A DNA stretch of 64,000 nt from the NCBI GenBank assembly GCA_029204225.1, contig CM055111.1:11663697-11727696 (forward strand), given 5' to 3'. Source of the DNA: Diphasiastrum complanatum. Taxonomy: Eukaryota > Streptophyta > Lycopodiopsida > Lycopodiales > Lycopodiaceae. Of this stretch, positions 12,661 through 22,439 are shown one piece after another. The notes beneath the pieces are model-generated. The model was not told the origin of the DNA. It saw only the letters and a program-made list of their open reading frames with translations, and did not search any database. The stretch's first letter is position 1. Every line of letters starts with the position of its first letter. A program made the translations under genes and the position numbers.

Positions 12661-13713
12661 CATGTCTTCTATAGATACTTCCCAGTCTTCGCGTTATACT
12701 ATCCATCGTGATGTCCCATCTGCAACGAACATCATGATCCTTCCTATCACAAGCATGGTCACTCAGTGGATGACCTTTGCGGAGCCTCTGCTTACTACAA
12801 TGAGTATTCATGAGAGAGCCTTTTCTGGGAGAATCAACATGGATTTCATCACTCTTGCCTTCAGTACGTGGAAGGAAGAGAAATCCAAGTTTTATATCAC
12901 CTTTCAGGGAGCCACACACAAGGTGCACGTAACTGAGGCCGCCCTTGCTGCCATAGGCATAGCGTTTGGAACCCAAGTCTCACTCAGCCATAAGCAGACC
13001 AAACAGGCTATTAAGCCTTACATCGACCTTACTAACGATCTGCATTGGACTAATGATGGCTATCTCCTTGATGCCATCACTGAGCCTTCCATACATGCTG
13101 CTGCCTAGTTCCTGAATAATTTTTGATGGTTGACAACCTCAGAAAAGACCGCATCACTTCACAGATCCTACACAGGATAGTCGAGTCCTATGTCAAGCTA
13201 GCCAAGGCCCCTCTTGAACCGTATAATTGGTTCAAGATTGTTTCTGATGAGCTCAAACAAGCTATTAAGAGTAATACCAAACAACAGTTCGTTGTTGGCT
13301 CCTTGTTGTCTCTTCTAGCAGCCTCCCACATTGAAAATAAAATCCATGGCTTCCACTTGGATTCTGTACTCTCGGTCTATGAAGAAGCACCGGCTGAGTC
13401 ATCCCACCAGGCCTCCAGTTCACATAGTCGACGTCGTCCATGCAGCGAGATTGTCATTCCTGACTTGCCTTCCGCGTCACGACGTCGTACTAGGCATACA
13501 TCGTCAGCTGCGCTTCCACCCCCTGCTGTTGTTCGCACTGAACTTTCTATTCCCCCCGTCTCTGATGCTTCCCTTGCCTCTGCTTCCACTCAAGGACAGT
13601 CTGTGACTATTGGGGCTACCATTCCCATCACAGCTGCCCAAGCCACCTCACCCCTGCACACCAAGGCTATTTCACCAAACACACAGTACTTTATGGATAT
13701 GTTCAATGACTAA
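12661..13713 (+). pseudogene. Unrecognised ORF of about 350 codons, broken by a stop and a frameshift
   Basis: Two adjoining frames (to 13108, then 13123-13713) read as one protein interrupted by a TAG at 13106 and a frame change near 13122. The N-terminal two-thirds looks globular and alpha-helical (AFSTWKEEKSKFYITF, VTEAALAAIGIAFG, DLHWTNDGYLLDAI, then ILHRIVESYVKLAKAP and QFVVGSLLSLLAASH). The C-terminal part, from about 13390, is Ser/Pro/Ala-rich and basic (SRRRP, ASRRRTRHTSS) and looks disordered. I see no catalytic motif. It sits just after the copia Gag remnant and is better preserved than its neighbours. It could be an extra ORF of a retrotransposon or captured host sequence. Function unknown. 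Confidence 0.55.
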
Positions 13714-13721
13714 GCCAATTA

Positions 13722-14006
13722 CAGTCATCTACTCCATGAGATTCTTGAATGTGTTGAGATGGCTCAAAACACTATCTTTATCAAACATTCTTAATGTGAA
13801 GAACTTATTCTTCAAATGTAATTTGGATGTAACATTCTTGATATCATAAAGGGTTGCTATGATGTCCCAAACATCCTTAGTGGTATGAGCAGCTCGAATG
13901 TGGCTAATTTGAGAGTCTTTAATATATAGAGTAATCAAGGCAAATGCCTTGTCATCCCTCTGTCTTGACTTAAAGATGTTGGTTGCATCAACCCCAGTCT
14001 TAACCT
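13722..14006 (-). pseudogene. Ty1/copia Gag fragment (UBN2-like), minus strand
   Basis: The minus strand reads through DVWDIIATLYDIKN and a K(N)KFFTLRMFDKDSVLSHL stretch. This is the typical copia Gag pattern in which 'W..L...Y' is followed by a helical 'L..L...F.....M' segment. It lies downstream of integrase sequence on the same strand, an order not found in an intact copia. A deletion or a second element must join here. Confidence 0.6.
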
Positions 14007-15290
14007 CTATGTCATCAACGATGTCTCACAGTTCTTTGGCAAGTATTCGAGTCTTTCAAGTACTCGATCTTGAACTCCCTCTGAATCTGGTAATTCTTGT
14101 TCATCATCTGTTTGCTTTAATTCTATCGTTGGTAACTCATAATAAGTCTTGAGAATTTCATAGCCGACTAAATCAAGGTCTGCTATGTACTTTGACTCAT
14201 CAAATTTGACATCTCGAACAACTTTTATTCTGCCAGTTTTGGGTATGTAGACTTGATAATATGACGAATGTAACTCGAATCCTACCAGAAAACCTTGCTC
14301 TGTCTTTTCATCGAGTTTCTTTCTCAATTTGTCTGGTATGTGCATATAAATTGCACATCTCTGGTATTCAAGATTTCAGAATTCGATTCTGAAGATAGTT
14401 TGATGTAGCCATTACTTCGCCCACAATTGTTTTGGTGCTTTTGCATGAGCCATCATACACCTAGTAGCTTCCATTAGTGTACGATTTTTTCATTCAGCAA
14501 TTCCATTGTGCTGAGGTGTGTATGATGCAGTCTTCGTATGCATAATACGTCAATCAGGAAAGAAAGTTTTGATTTTGTTGAAAATGTACTCACCTCCACG
14601 ATCTGTGCGAATTTGCTTTAACTTGTTGTCTGTCTACTTCTCAGTCCAGTTGGTATACTCAACGAATTTCTCGAAAGCTTCTAATTTTGTACGAATAAAG
14701 TATACTATATTGAACTTGTTGAAGTCATCAATAAACGTTACGAAGTATTTTGCATCACCTAAAGACAATACTCCGAATGGTCCACAAATATCCGAATGTA
14801 CAATTTTTAGTACCTTGGTTGCTTTATAAACATCTTTATTGAAAGGTGTTCGAGTCATTTTGCCTTTAAGACAAGATTTGCAGGTAGTTCGAATATTTCG
14901 ACTCTTGATTTCGACTCCTTCGATTCTCTGACTCTTGTTGGCTTGGTACAAGGCTTCCATGTTCATATGACATAACCTCTTGTGCCACAGAATATCTGTT
15001 GATTCTTGAGTTTCATTTGTTTGTTCGCTTGGAGTTCAAATGCTCAAGTGATATAAATTACCTTCTCTTTTACCTTTAGCAACTAGGTTATCAGAATCTT
15101 CATCGAACAATTTACAAGAGTCCCTTGTGAAGGTTAATGACATTTTTTTATCGACTATCTTTGCTATGGATAGAAGATCTTTATCAAGAGTAGAAACATA
15201 GAGGACTTTCTCCAGTTTCTTGTCACCCGGATTCGTGTCTAACACAGTACAACAGTTCCATCAACTACATGCTTAGAACCGCCTCCAAGT
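14007..15290 (-). pseudogene. Ty1/copia pol fragment (pre-integrase to integrase C-terminus), minus strand
   Basis: Reading from high to low coordinate: a segment after the protease (VLYVSTLDKDLLSIAKI, 15245-15036). Next is the integrase N-terminus with TCKSCLKGKMTR and the core start VHSDICGPFG...YFVTFIDDF (14966-14634). A broken core follows, with QHNGIAE then KNRTLMEA near 14440-14520. Last is the post-core module FLVGFELHSSYYQVYIP with a KVVRDVKFDES tail (14345-14007). The RT and RNase H that should follow are absent. Multiple stops and frameshifts. The integrase order and motifs make the family certain; it is not functional. Confidence 0.85.
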
Positions 15291-15450
15291 ATAATGAATC
15301 TCGAATCAAATTTGATGAACAACACAAATCAGCACAAACATATGCTGCTGAGAAAAATTCGCAAGAGCTTCGCTCACAAGTGAGGAATGAATCGAATTCT
15401 TGTAGGTGAATTTGGTGGGTCCATTACACTGAATACTAGTTTGTATGATC
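15291..15450. other. Junction between copia and gypsy sequences, nothing recognised
   Basis: About 160 bp with no readable protein segment. Rich in 'tcgaat' words like the adjacent copia DNA, so it is probably still part of it. Confidence 0.4.
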
Positions 15451-16084
15451 AGTTCTGAACAAAAATTTGCAGGCATGTACAGTACTGTGAAAATAGGCTA
15501 TAAAAATTTCGGGAAGGTTTCTAGGGACCTGAACCTATCAGACGAACGTTTTCCAGGGCTGGCAAAGGATGAACCTTCGTCCAGGAGGGTCCTTCACCCA
15601 AGTACTGTCATAAATACATTTTTTCAAGATTTGAGACTATGGCCAACCTAATTTTGGCATTTTAAGACCATCTATCATGTCAGCAAAGGTCCATAATGAG
15701 GGTAAGGTGCTCGGCGAAGGTTCCCAAAATGGCATATTGCTAATGATTCGCCTTACTCAAAAAATGGATTTTTCGCCCAACTCAATTTAGATAAATCTGA
15801 AGTAAATGTAAAGTCTGGAGTCTCAACGAAGGTTTCTGATACTGTATAGGCAACATCTAACCAAAATAGTAATTTTCCAAGTCGTTTTTCATCAAAAATA
15901 TTGTTCTTCCTTTTTCTCAAGCTGATGACTTTCCTGACTTTTGCTCATCAGTCTTTTCTCATTTTTTTTTTACCGTGTTTTTCACAAAAAATCTGAACAA
16001 TCAAATATTGAAAACAAAAAATTGAAAAACAAATAAAATTAAAAATCATTGAGATCAGGCTTGCTGAACTGGCGGAGCAAGCTG
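15451..16084 (-). mobile_element. 3' noncoding end / 3' LTR region of minus-strand gypsy element
   Basis: It follows the integrase end on the minus strand. It contains several copies of the word cgaaggtt/gcaaaggt (near 15510, 15580, 15672, 15710 and 15822), shared with the region beyond the gag start at 21.5-22.2 kb. The word sharing suggests both flanks are LTR or leader sequence of the same element, but I could not align them end to end, so exact LTR borders are not given. Confidence 0.5.
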
Positions 16085-17210
16085 TCAAAACTTGCGTAAT
16101 CGGCTGCCATTCACCGGAGTATCAAATTGTTTTCCGTCCAAGTGCTCAAGAATTATTGCGTCACAGTTCAGGATTTCTTTTAATTTATACAGGCCTTTAC
16201 CGGTAAACTTCAATTTTCCCTTGATAAGCTTGGTTTTGTACATCAATGTAAGATCTTCTGCTTTCAGATCCTTTTTGTGCAATCGACAATCGTGCCATGC
16301 CTTTCGGCGGACTTTCTCTGCTGCTAACGCATGACCTGCCATCAATCAGTATTCACATAATTGGTGCAATGCTTCATGATGTAGTTGTAAAGACTTATCA
16401 TCATTTAACCGTTCTATTGCCACTATGTGTAAAGATGGAATTAAAAATTCAATCGGCATGACAACATCTTGACCATAAACCAGTTGAAAGGGTGTTTGAT
16501 TTGTACTATTTTTGTAAGCAGTTCTGAATGCCCATAACGTTGCATACAGTTTATGTTCCCAATTAGACCGACTCGCTTCAACTATCTTTGTCATAATGGT
16601 GCAGAGAATCTTATTGGAAGATTTAGCTTGGCCATTCCCTCTGGGATAGTAAGGAGTACTAAATCTATGTATAACAAAAAAATCTTCCAGTAAATACTTT
16701 ATTGTTTGATTAACAAAGTGCGTATGTACCCCGGTCACTGACAATCTTGATTGGACATCCAAATCTGATTATAATATTTTCATAGAGAAACTTGGTCGTA
16801 GACTTCGCATCAGCAACTTTGACAGCTTTGGCTTCAACCCACTTGGTCATATAATCAGTTGCTACGATAATGTGTCGGGCCTGAGATCCTTGCGCGGCAG
16901 GATGAATAGGACCAACATAATCCAGTCCCCATTTTTCAGACGGTGCTTGCGATAAAATCGAATGCAAGGATTCATAGTTCTGTCTAGTAGGTCGTCGTGC
17001 TTGCTGGCAAGCATCACATGTTTGAATATAATTTTCTGTGTCCTTTTGAAACGTAGGCCACCAACAACCTGATTGCAAAAATTTGCGAACAGTAATATCT
17101 GTAGAGAAGTGTCCCCCGCCCATGCCATCATGTGAAAACATGATTAAATCTGGGATTTCATTCGGTAAAACACATCTTCGTAGAATATTGTCTGATCCAC
17201 GACGATACAA
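16085..17210 (-). pseudogene. Ty3/gypsy integrase (HHCC zinc finger, DDE core) with mutated catalytic Glu
   Basis: The N-terminal zinc module is clear (H near the start, GGGHFS, then CDAC at about residues 55-58 of the frame ending near 16710). The core gives GLDYVGP (first Asp) and SDRG-THF (second Asp). In the third motif the usual G-Q-x-E is G-Q-A-K, so the catalytic Glu is Lys (near 16625). A frame break near 16740 and a stop at 16343 separate three pieces. The last piece (16345-16085) is the C-terminal domain ending KQFDTPVNGSRLRKF. Family role: inserts the cDNA into nuclear DNA. The Glu change and the breaks make this copy inactive. Confidence 0.85.
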
Positions 17211-18990
17211 TTATCCTGCAATCAATTGATAAGGTTGAGCCTTATGAATCAATTGTCTCTTCTGTACTTTTGTCAAAAAGTCATTCGGTTGTCCTAACAT
17301 CAGGTACTCAACAATATCCGCTGCCCACTCAAGTACTGCTTTGACATAGAACAATGCAGCATCTGGTAATTCATCATCCACTTTAGTATTAACTGGTGCG
17401 GATTCGATTCACGAAACGTAATCAACTAGATAATGTTACTTTCCCTTTTGAACCACAATTCGAAAATCAAATTCAGTCAATAACAGTAACCATCTTGCAA
17501 TTCGTCCAGTATTACATGTCTTGTTTACCAAATAAAGTAACGGTCGGTGATCTGTATAAAATGCAAAGTGCGTTTCCATGAGATAGTGACGAAATTTTCG
17601 AACAGAAAAAATCATGGCTAACGCTTCACGTTCTGTTGTTGAATAATTCTTCTCCGCATCTGAAAGCTATCTGCTTGCAAATCGTATAGGATAATCTTTC
17701 TTATAATCACTTGGTTATGTCAAAACTGATCCAATGGCGTATTTTGAGGCATCCGTGTGAACATGAAATTCAATCGTCCAATCTGGAGAACGCAGTATTG
17801 GTGCTGAAGTTAATGCTTTTTTCAATTTTTCAAAGGCTTCTAACACTCTACAGTCCAAATAGGAACAGTAGTCAGTTTGTATATAGGTCGTGCTAAATCC
17901 GCAAAGAAGATAATAAAAATTCGATAGTAGTTCGCATGATCCATAAACACATAAACTCCACGAATCGTTGTTGGCGGTGGCAATTCCACAATAATCTTGA
18001 TTTTAGAATAATCTGTGGCAATGCCATGTCTCGATATCACATGCCCAAGCACAACTCCGTGGGAAACCCATATCTGGCATTCTTTTAAATTTAGAGAAAT
18101 TTGATATTTGCGACATCTTTCAAATACTTTCTCCAATCGATCTAGGTGGTCTGTATCTGTACTATGGACTCTCAGGTCATCCAAGTAAATTTCAAGAAAT
18201 TTTTGTAGATAATCTTTAAAAGCAAATTGTATTACTCTTTGGAACGAACTTGGTGCATTATAGTGTCCAAACGACATTACTTTGTAGGCATAGGTGTCCC
18301 ATTCTGTTGCAAAAGCGGTTTTGTGGCGATCGGCAGGTGCAATCTTAACATGGTTGTAACCACTAAATCCATCCAGGAAACTATAAGCTTCTGCTCCAGT
18401 AAGGCGATCCAAAATGCTCTCAGGAAAAGGTAACAAAAAGTGATCCTTTCGCGTCACTTTGTTCAAGGCCTTGAGATTCACACAAATTCTCAATTTCTCG
18501 TTTTTCTTAAAAACAATGACAATTGGTGAAATCAATTTGGTATGCTCGATCTCATAAATGAAATCAATGTCAAGCAATCTCTGCAGTTCTTTCTTTATCA
18601 GGTCTGCAACATTAGGATTACAACGATAGAATCTTGTAACCTTTGGAACTGCATCAGGTACTAAAGGTATGGTATGTTCAATAACTGATGTCGGAATACC
18701 TTTCAAATCTTGATAAGTCCATGCAAAGCAATCTTGATACTTAATAAGTAACATGCGGAGTGCTTGATACTGTTCAGGATTAAGTTGTGATCCAACTTGC
18801 ACAATCTTTTCTGGTTCTCCTGGTTCGGCAAGATTCATTGGCTGTGTCCTAGCTGGGCCATCGTAAACATCTCTCGAGTCTGGCACGTGTTCTTCGGGTT
18901 CACGATGTGCTTTAGGTAACATGATAACCACATCATCCAATGTATAGCGTTTAAAATGTTCGGGCATATCATGCTGGACTACATTTGCTT
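17211..18990 (-). pseudogene. Ty3/gypsy reverse transcriptase and RNase H, minus strand
   Basis: The RT frame 18967-17840 is the best-preserved part of this element. It shows the N-terminal fingers (LISPIVIVFKK, RICVNLKALNKV, KDHFLLPFPESILD), FLDGFSGYNHVKIAP, the YxDD-box segment IYLDDLRVHS with both Asp residues, and GHVISRHGIA. RNase H follows at about 17840-17396 in broken frames (a 'tdaskyaigsvl'-like start, later RFASRQLSDAEK and FYTDHRPLLYL). The FLDGFSGYN / EKTAF style suggests the OTA (Tat/Athila-like) branch rather than a chromovirus. It copies element RNA into DNA in cytoplasmic particles. Stops in RNase H and downstream breaks show it is dead. Confidence 0.88.
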
Positions 18991-19910
18991 GTTCCTTTTC
19001 AAAAGGACTTGTCTTGGATCTTCGCTTAGCCTTCTTAGCAAGAATTGATCATGGCGGAGATGACTTCCGAGACGATGATGTTTGGCTAGAATTCTGACTT
19101 GTAGAATCATCCTCGACTTTTCCTTTTATCCAGTAAGGGTGGCACATTCTTTGAATCAATCTTTTGAGGAGGTTTTTTCCATTTTAGGACCGGATTATAA
19201 TGTTGCTTGGCTTGTTTCTTGATCATTGTTGCAATGATCTTGTCTTTCTTCAATATAACTGCTTTGGGCGGTTTTATCGTTGGTTCATCAGGAACATTAC
19301 GCACTCCAAATTTGGTTGGATCCATATGATTGAGAATCTGCTCATCAGTAAGTTCTGCATTGTCATCATAAGTCAAAGCATGACTCACAGGTATGAGGTC
19401 ATCTTCAATCGGATCTGGTATAGGTTCTGTTGATATCCAAGCTACATTCAGCACATTCAATGGAAAAGTGATCGGTGTATCCAAGGTTCGATCCAATAAG
19501 AAAATCTCGCTCAAATCTGACTGATGATCTTAATTCTGTTTGCGGCGCTTCTGGTTCAGTCATCTTGAAGAGTTCTTCATGATAATGCAACTGATCATTC
19601 ATATCTATACGTGAATTTCTTGGTGGCTGCAATGGTGAAGGACGAACTTCGATTGTTGCTTTAGCAGATTCAAACTCTTCTTCTTCTTGTAGATGTTTAA
19701 TCCATTGTCTCATATCTTGATATCTTCTTTTTTCTGCATGAAGATTTGGATAGACTCCAGATGCTGTTGGTATATCGGTTAATGGTATAGAATCAACAGG
19801 TACGGGATCCGCTACTGATTCTTTCTGCTTCTGTGCTCTGGTGACCACCATCAAGGGTGCACTTGATTTATTCTGAGCTACTGGTCTTCGCTTGATTGTT
19901 GTCAAATTTG
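18991..19910 (-). pseudogene. Gag-pol linker of the gypsy element, no protease motif seen
   Basis: Two frames (19905-19405 and 19514-19107) encode a charged, Pro-rich region (VVTRAQKQKESVADPVPV, HYNPVLKWKKPPQKID). An aspartic protease would be expected between Gag and RT, but I find no D-S/T-G-A signature in any minus-strand frame here. The protease is either deleted or too diverged to see by eye. Confidence 0.55.
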
Positions 19911-21265
19911 CAGGAGTTATAGCTGGTGGTGGCTTCAGTCTTGCTGAACAATCTTTATAGCAATGCCCATAACCACAGTCACGACAAAATGGTACAAATT
20001 TTTCTTTATTTGGACATTCTGCAACTCTGTAATTTTTTCCACATGCAAAGCATCCAAGTGGTGCTCTGGTCTAGTTTCTAGAGGCTTGTTGTTGCGCGAC
20101 AACATAAATAGCAAACTGTTTTGAAGATCCACCTTCTTGCTCATTACCATAGTTCCATTGCTCGACATTTATGTACGGTTCTGGTTCCATCAAATTGGCA
20201 GGAGGGGCGGAGTGCTTTGGTGGAGTAGGTAAGGCCAAACGTTCCGGGTATTCAAGAGCAAATTGTTGAGGTCTAGCTGCTGGATTTCCTCCATATTGTG
20301 GTTCTCGATATCCCATTTGGGCATACCGTTGCTGAATTATCCGATGATTGAAGTTGTAAAAAGCAGTCTCATGATCAGGCGAATTACACAAATGGCATAC
20401 ACTGATTTCCATTCGTTTTTTCAATTGAGGACACTCGTTTACTGTGTAATTTCCTGTACAAATAGAACATCAGACATTGTCCCTGGTAGGAAAAGTCTTT
20501 GCAAACTTCTCAGGTTCCTTGTTCACTTTTCCGTGGAAATCTTCCAATGCTTTGATCTTCTCATCAAATTGTGGCTGCAACTTTGCCATCTGTTTCTACT
20601 AGTTTTTTTCGAGTTTCTCGAACTCATTGAGCATCATTTTTGCAGTAGCGTTGACATTTGTTGATGAAATAGTGGTGGATGTCATAGTGGTCTGCCCTGT
20701 TGTATAAGACAACATACTGATATTCGGCTCATCATCTGAATCTCCATCATCCTTCCGAATTGCATCATCCATAGCATTTTGCAAGAGTGCATACTCATTA
20801 TGGCGTTTCAGCTCACGTCTGATTTGTTTAGGTAGACCAGACAAAAACCACATAATCATGGCATTTTCGTTAATCAGCTCAGGTTCGCACTCAGATCTGA
20901 GGCGTTTTACCCGTTCAATCTTGAACCATTTTATGCTTTCCCATTTTAATTTTACTTAAAAGTAGGAAAGGGTCTTTCATAAATTTTCGAGGTTTGAACC
21001 GTGTGATAAGGGCTCTTTTAACAACCTCCCAATCTGTACGCATCTTGATTATAGTACCAATCTTGTGTTGCGCCTGTTAAGGCCATAGGAAAAAGCTTAA
21101 GTTTATCTTGAGGAAACATTTCGCCATAGACTTCACAGGATTCAACATAGATCTGAAGAAATCTAACTGGATTTGTTAACCCATTGTATTTGGGTAGATC
21201 CAAACGGGGTGCTCTTTTAACATAATAGGATTGACTTCCTGAGGAGCACCTCCAGGGACAGCCAT
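19911..21265 (-). pseudogene. Ty3/gypsy Gag with multiple cysteine knuckles, minus strand
   Basis: Likely start ATG at 21265-21263 (MAVPGGAPQEV). After one frame break comes the capsid-like body (LDLPKYNGLTNPVRFLQIY, then FPMALTGATQDWYYNQ, 21203-21018). A further capsid piece follows with IMWFLSGLPKQIRREL (20859-20599). The C-terminal half carries unusual Cys-rich motifs: CHLCNSPDHE near 20390, CFACGKNYRVAECP near 20060, and CRDCGYGHCYKDC near 19960. Several stops and frameshifts interrupt it. Gag forms the particle and binds the element RNA. Confidence 0.75.
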
Positions 21266-22275
21266 CTTAAAAATTCAAGTCAAGCAGACAATGAGATTGG
21301 ATCTATATTTTTCAATCAGAACTATCTCAGATCATATTTGCTAGATCTATTTAACTTTTCAAGAATCTGATTTCTATATCGTGAAAAAGATTTCGAAATT
21401 CAATCAATCGGTACTTCTAAAAAGTGAAAAATTTCTCTGAATCCAAATCAGATTGTATCAGATTTGACCCAAATTTTGACAGAGACTCGATGTGGAAAAT
21501 CAGAACCTAAAAATAGAACTGACGAAGGTTCCCTAGGTGAAGATTGGCTCGGCGAAGGTTCAACAATGCTATTTTGAAAAAAACACTCTGATCAACTTTT
21601 TTGACAATTTTTCGGGAAATAACCTTCGCCGACCTCTCAGATTCAAGATCTGACACAGATAAAGCTATGGTAAACTCAGCAAAGGTTTTTGACACAAAAA
21701 AACATAGGTTCTGTAGTTTGGCGAGGGTAAAAATCAAGATTTTCTATGATCTGAACAAGAAGAATCTTCGTCAAACTCAAAAATAGTATTTTACTATGAA
21801 TAGAATGTTCAGAAAAATTGGCAAAGATTTTGGTCAAGAGTAATACAGGTATTTTTGCAAAAAAGTGACTTTTTTGGCAAAAATATGGCAATAGGACAAC
21901 TGATCTTCTGGAAAACCTTCTATTTTTGGTATTATTTTTCGTCGAGCTGGCAGTAGATAGATCTGAATCACACCTATGCACAGTGAATCGGGCGAAGGTT
22001 CTTTTTCTGTATTTTTAGGATTTTGGTGATTTTTTGATATTTTTTGACAATTTTTTTTAAGTTTTTGGAAATCTGTTGGGAAGGATTCTTTGCCCTTCAA
22101 ACTGAAGGTTCTGTGATTAAAACCAAAGGTGTCTGCAGCTCGGTGAAGGTTTCCTGGAAAGAGGGCAAAAAGTTATCAGCTCTGATGACGATTTTTGCCT
22201 CTTTTTGACCAAAATCTGGCAGATTTGACCGATTTTTGTTGTTTTTTCTGATATCTCAGATCCAAATGGATCTTA
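21266..22275 (-). mobile_element. 5' leader / 5' LTR region of minus-strand gypsy element
   Basis: Noncoding DNA upstream of the gag start, rich in copies of the word cgaaggtt or its reverse (near 21524, 21560, 21624, 21993, 22105 and 22145), like the 3' flank of the element. There is no recognisable primer-binding site next to 21270. The outer limit is set near 22275, where an unrelated copia integrase fragment begins. Confidence 0.5.
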
Positions 22276-22284
22276 AGATTGGTG

Positions 22285-22435
22285 ATCTTAATAGCTTCCA
22301 AACACTCTCAAATGACTTGCATGTGGTTTACGACCCGTGTAAGCTTCCTCTGGAGTGCGATTTTGTACCATCTTTGTAGGACTTCGATTCAAAAGATAAA
22401 CCACCGTCTTAACTGCTTCATCATTCAGCATTTAA
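22285..22435 (-). pseudogene. Ty1/copia integrase fragment
   Basis: A short minus-strand frame reads EAVKTVVYLLNRSPTKMVQN followed by RTPEEAYTGRKPHASHLRVFG. This is the highly conserved end of the copia integrase core (the YLLNR-P and F-VFG signatures). Only about 50 codons survive, directly abutting the gypsy 5' region. It is not collinear with the copia sequence at 14-15.3 kb, so it is a separate relic. Confidence 0.85.
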
Positions 22436-22439
22436 TCAC

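Noticed and set aside
15451-22275. Possible insertion of the minus-strand gypsy into a single copia element flanking it on both sides
   Set aside because: The copia pieces at 14.0-15.3 kb and 22.3-22.4 kb cover overlapping integrase parts and are not collinear, so they are separate relics.
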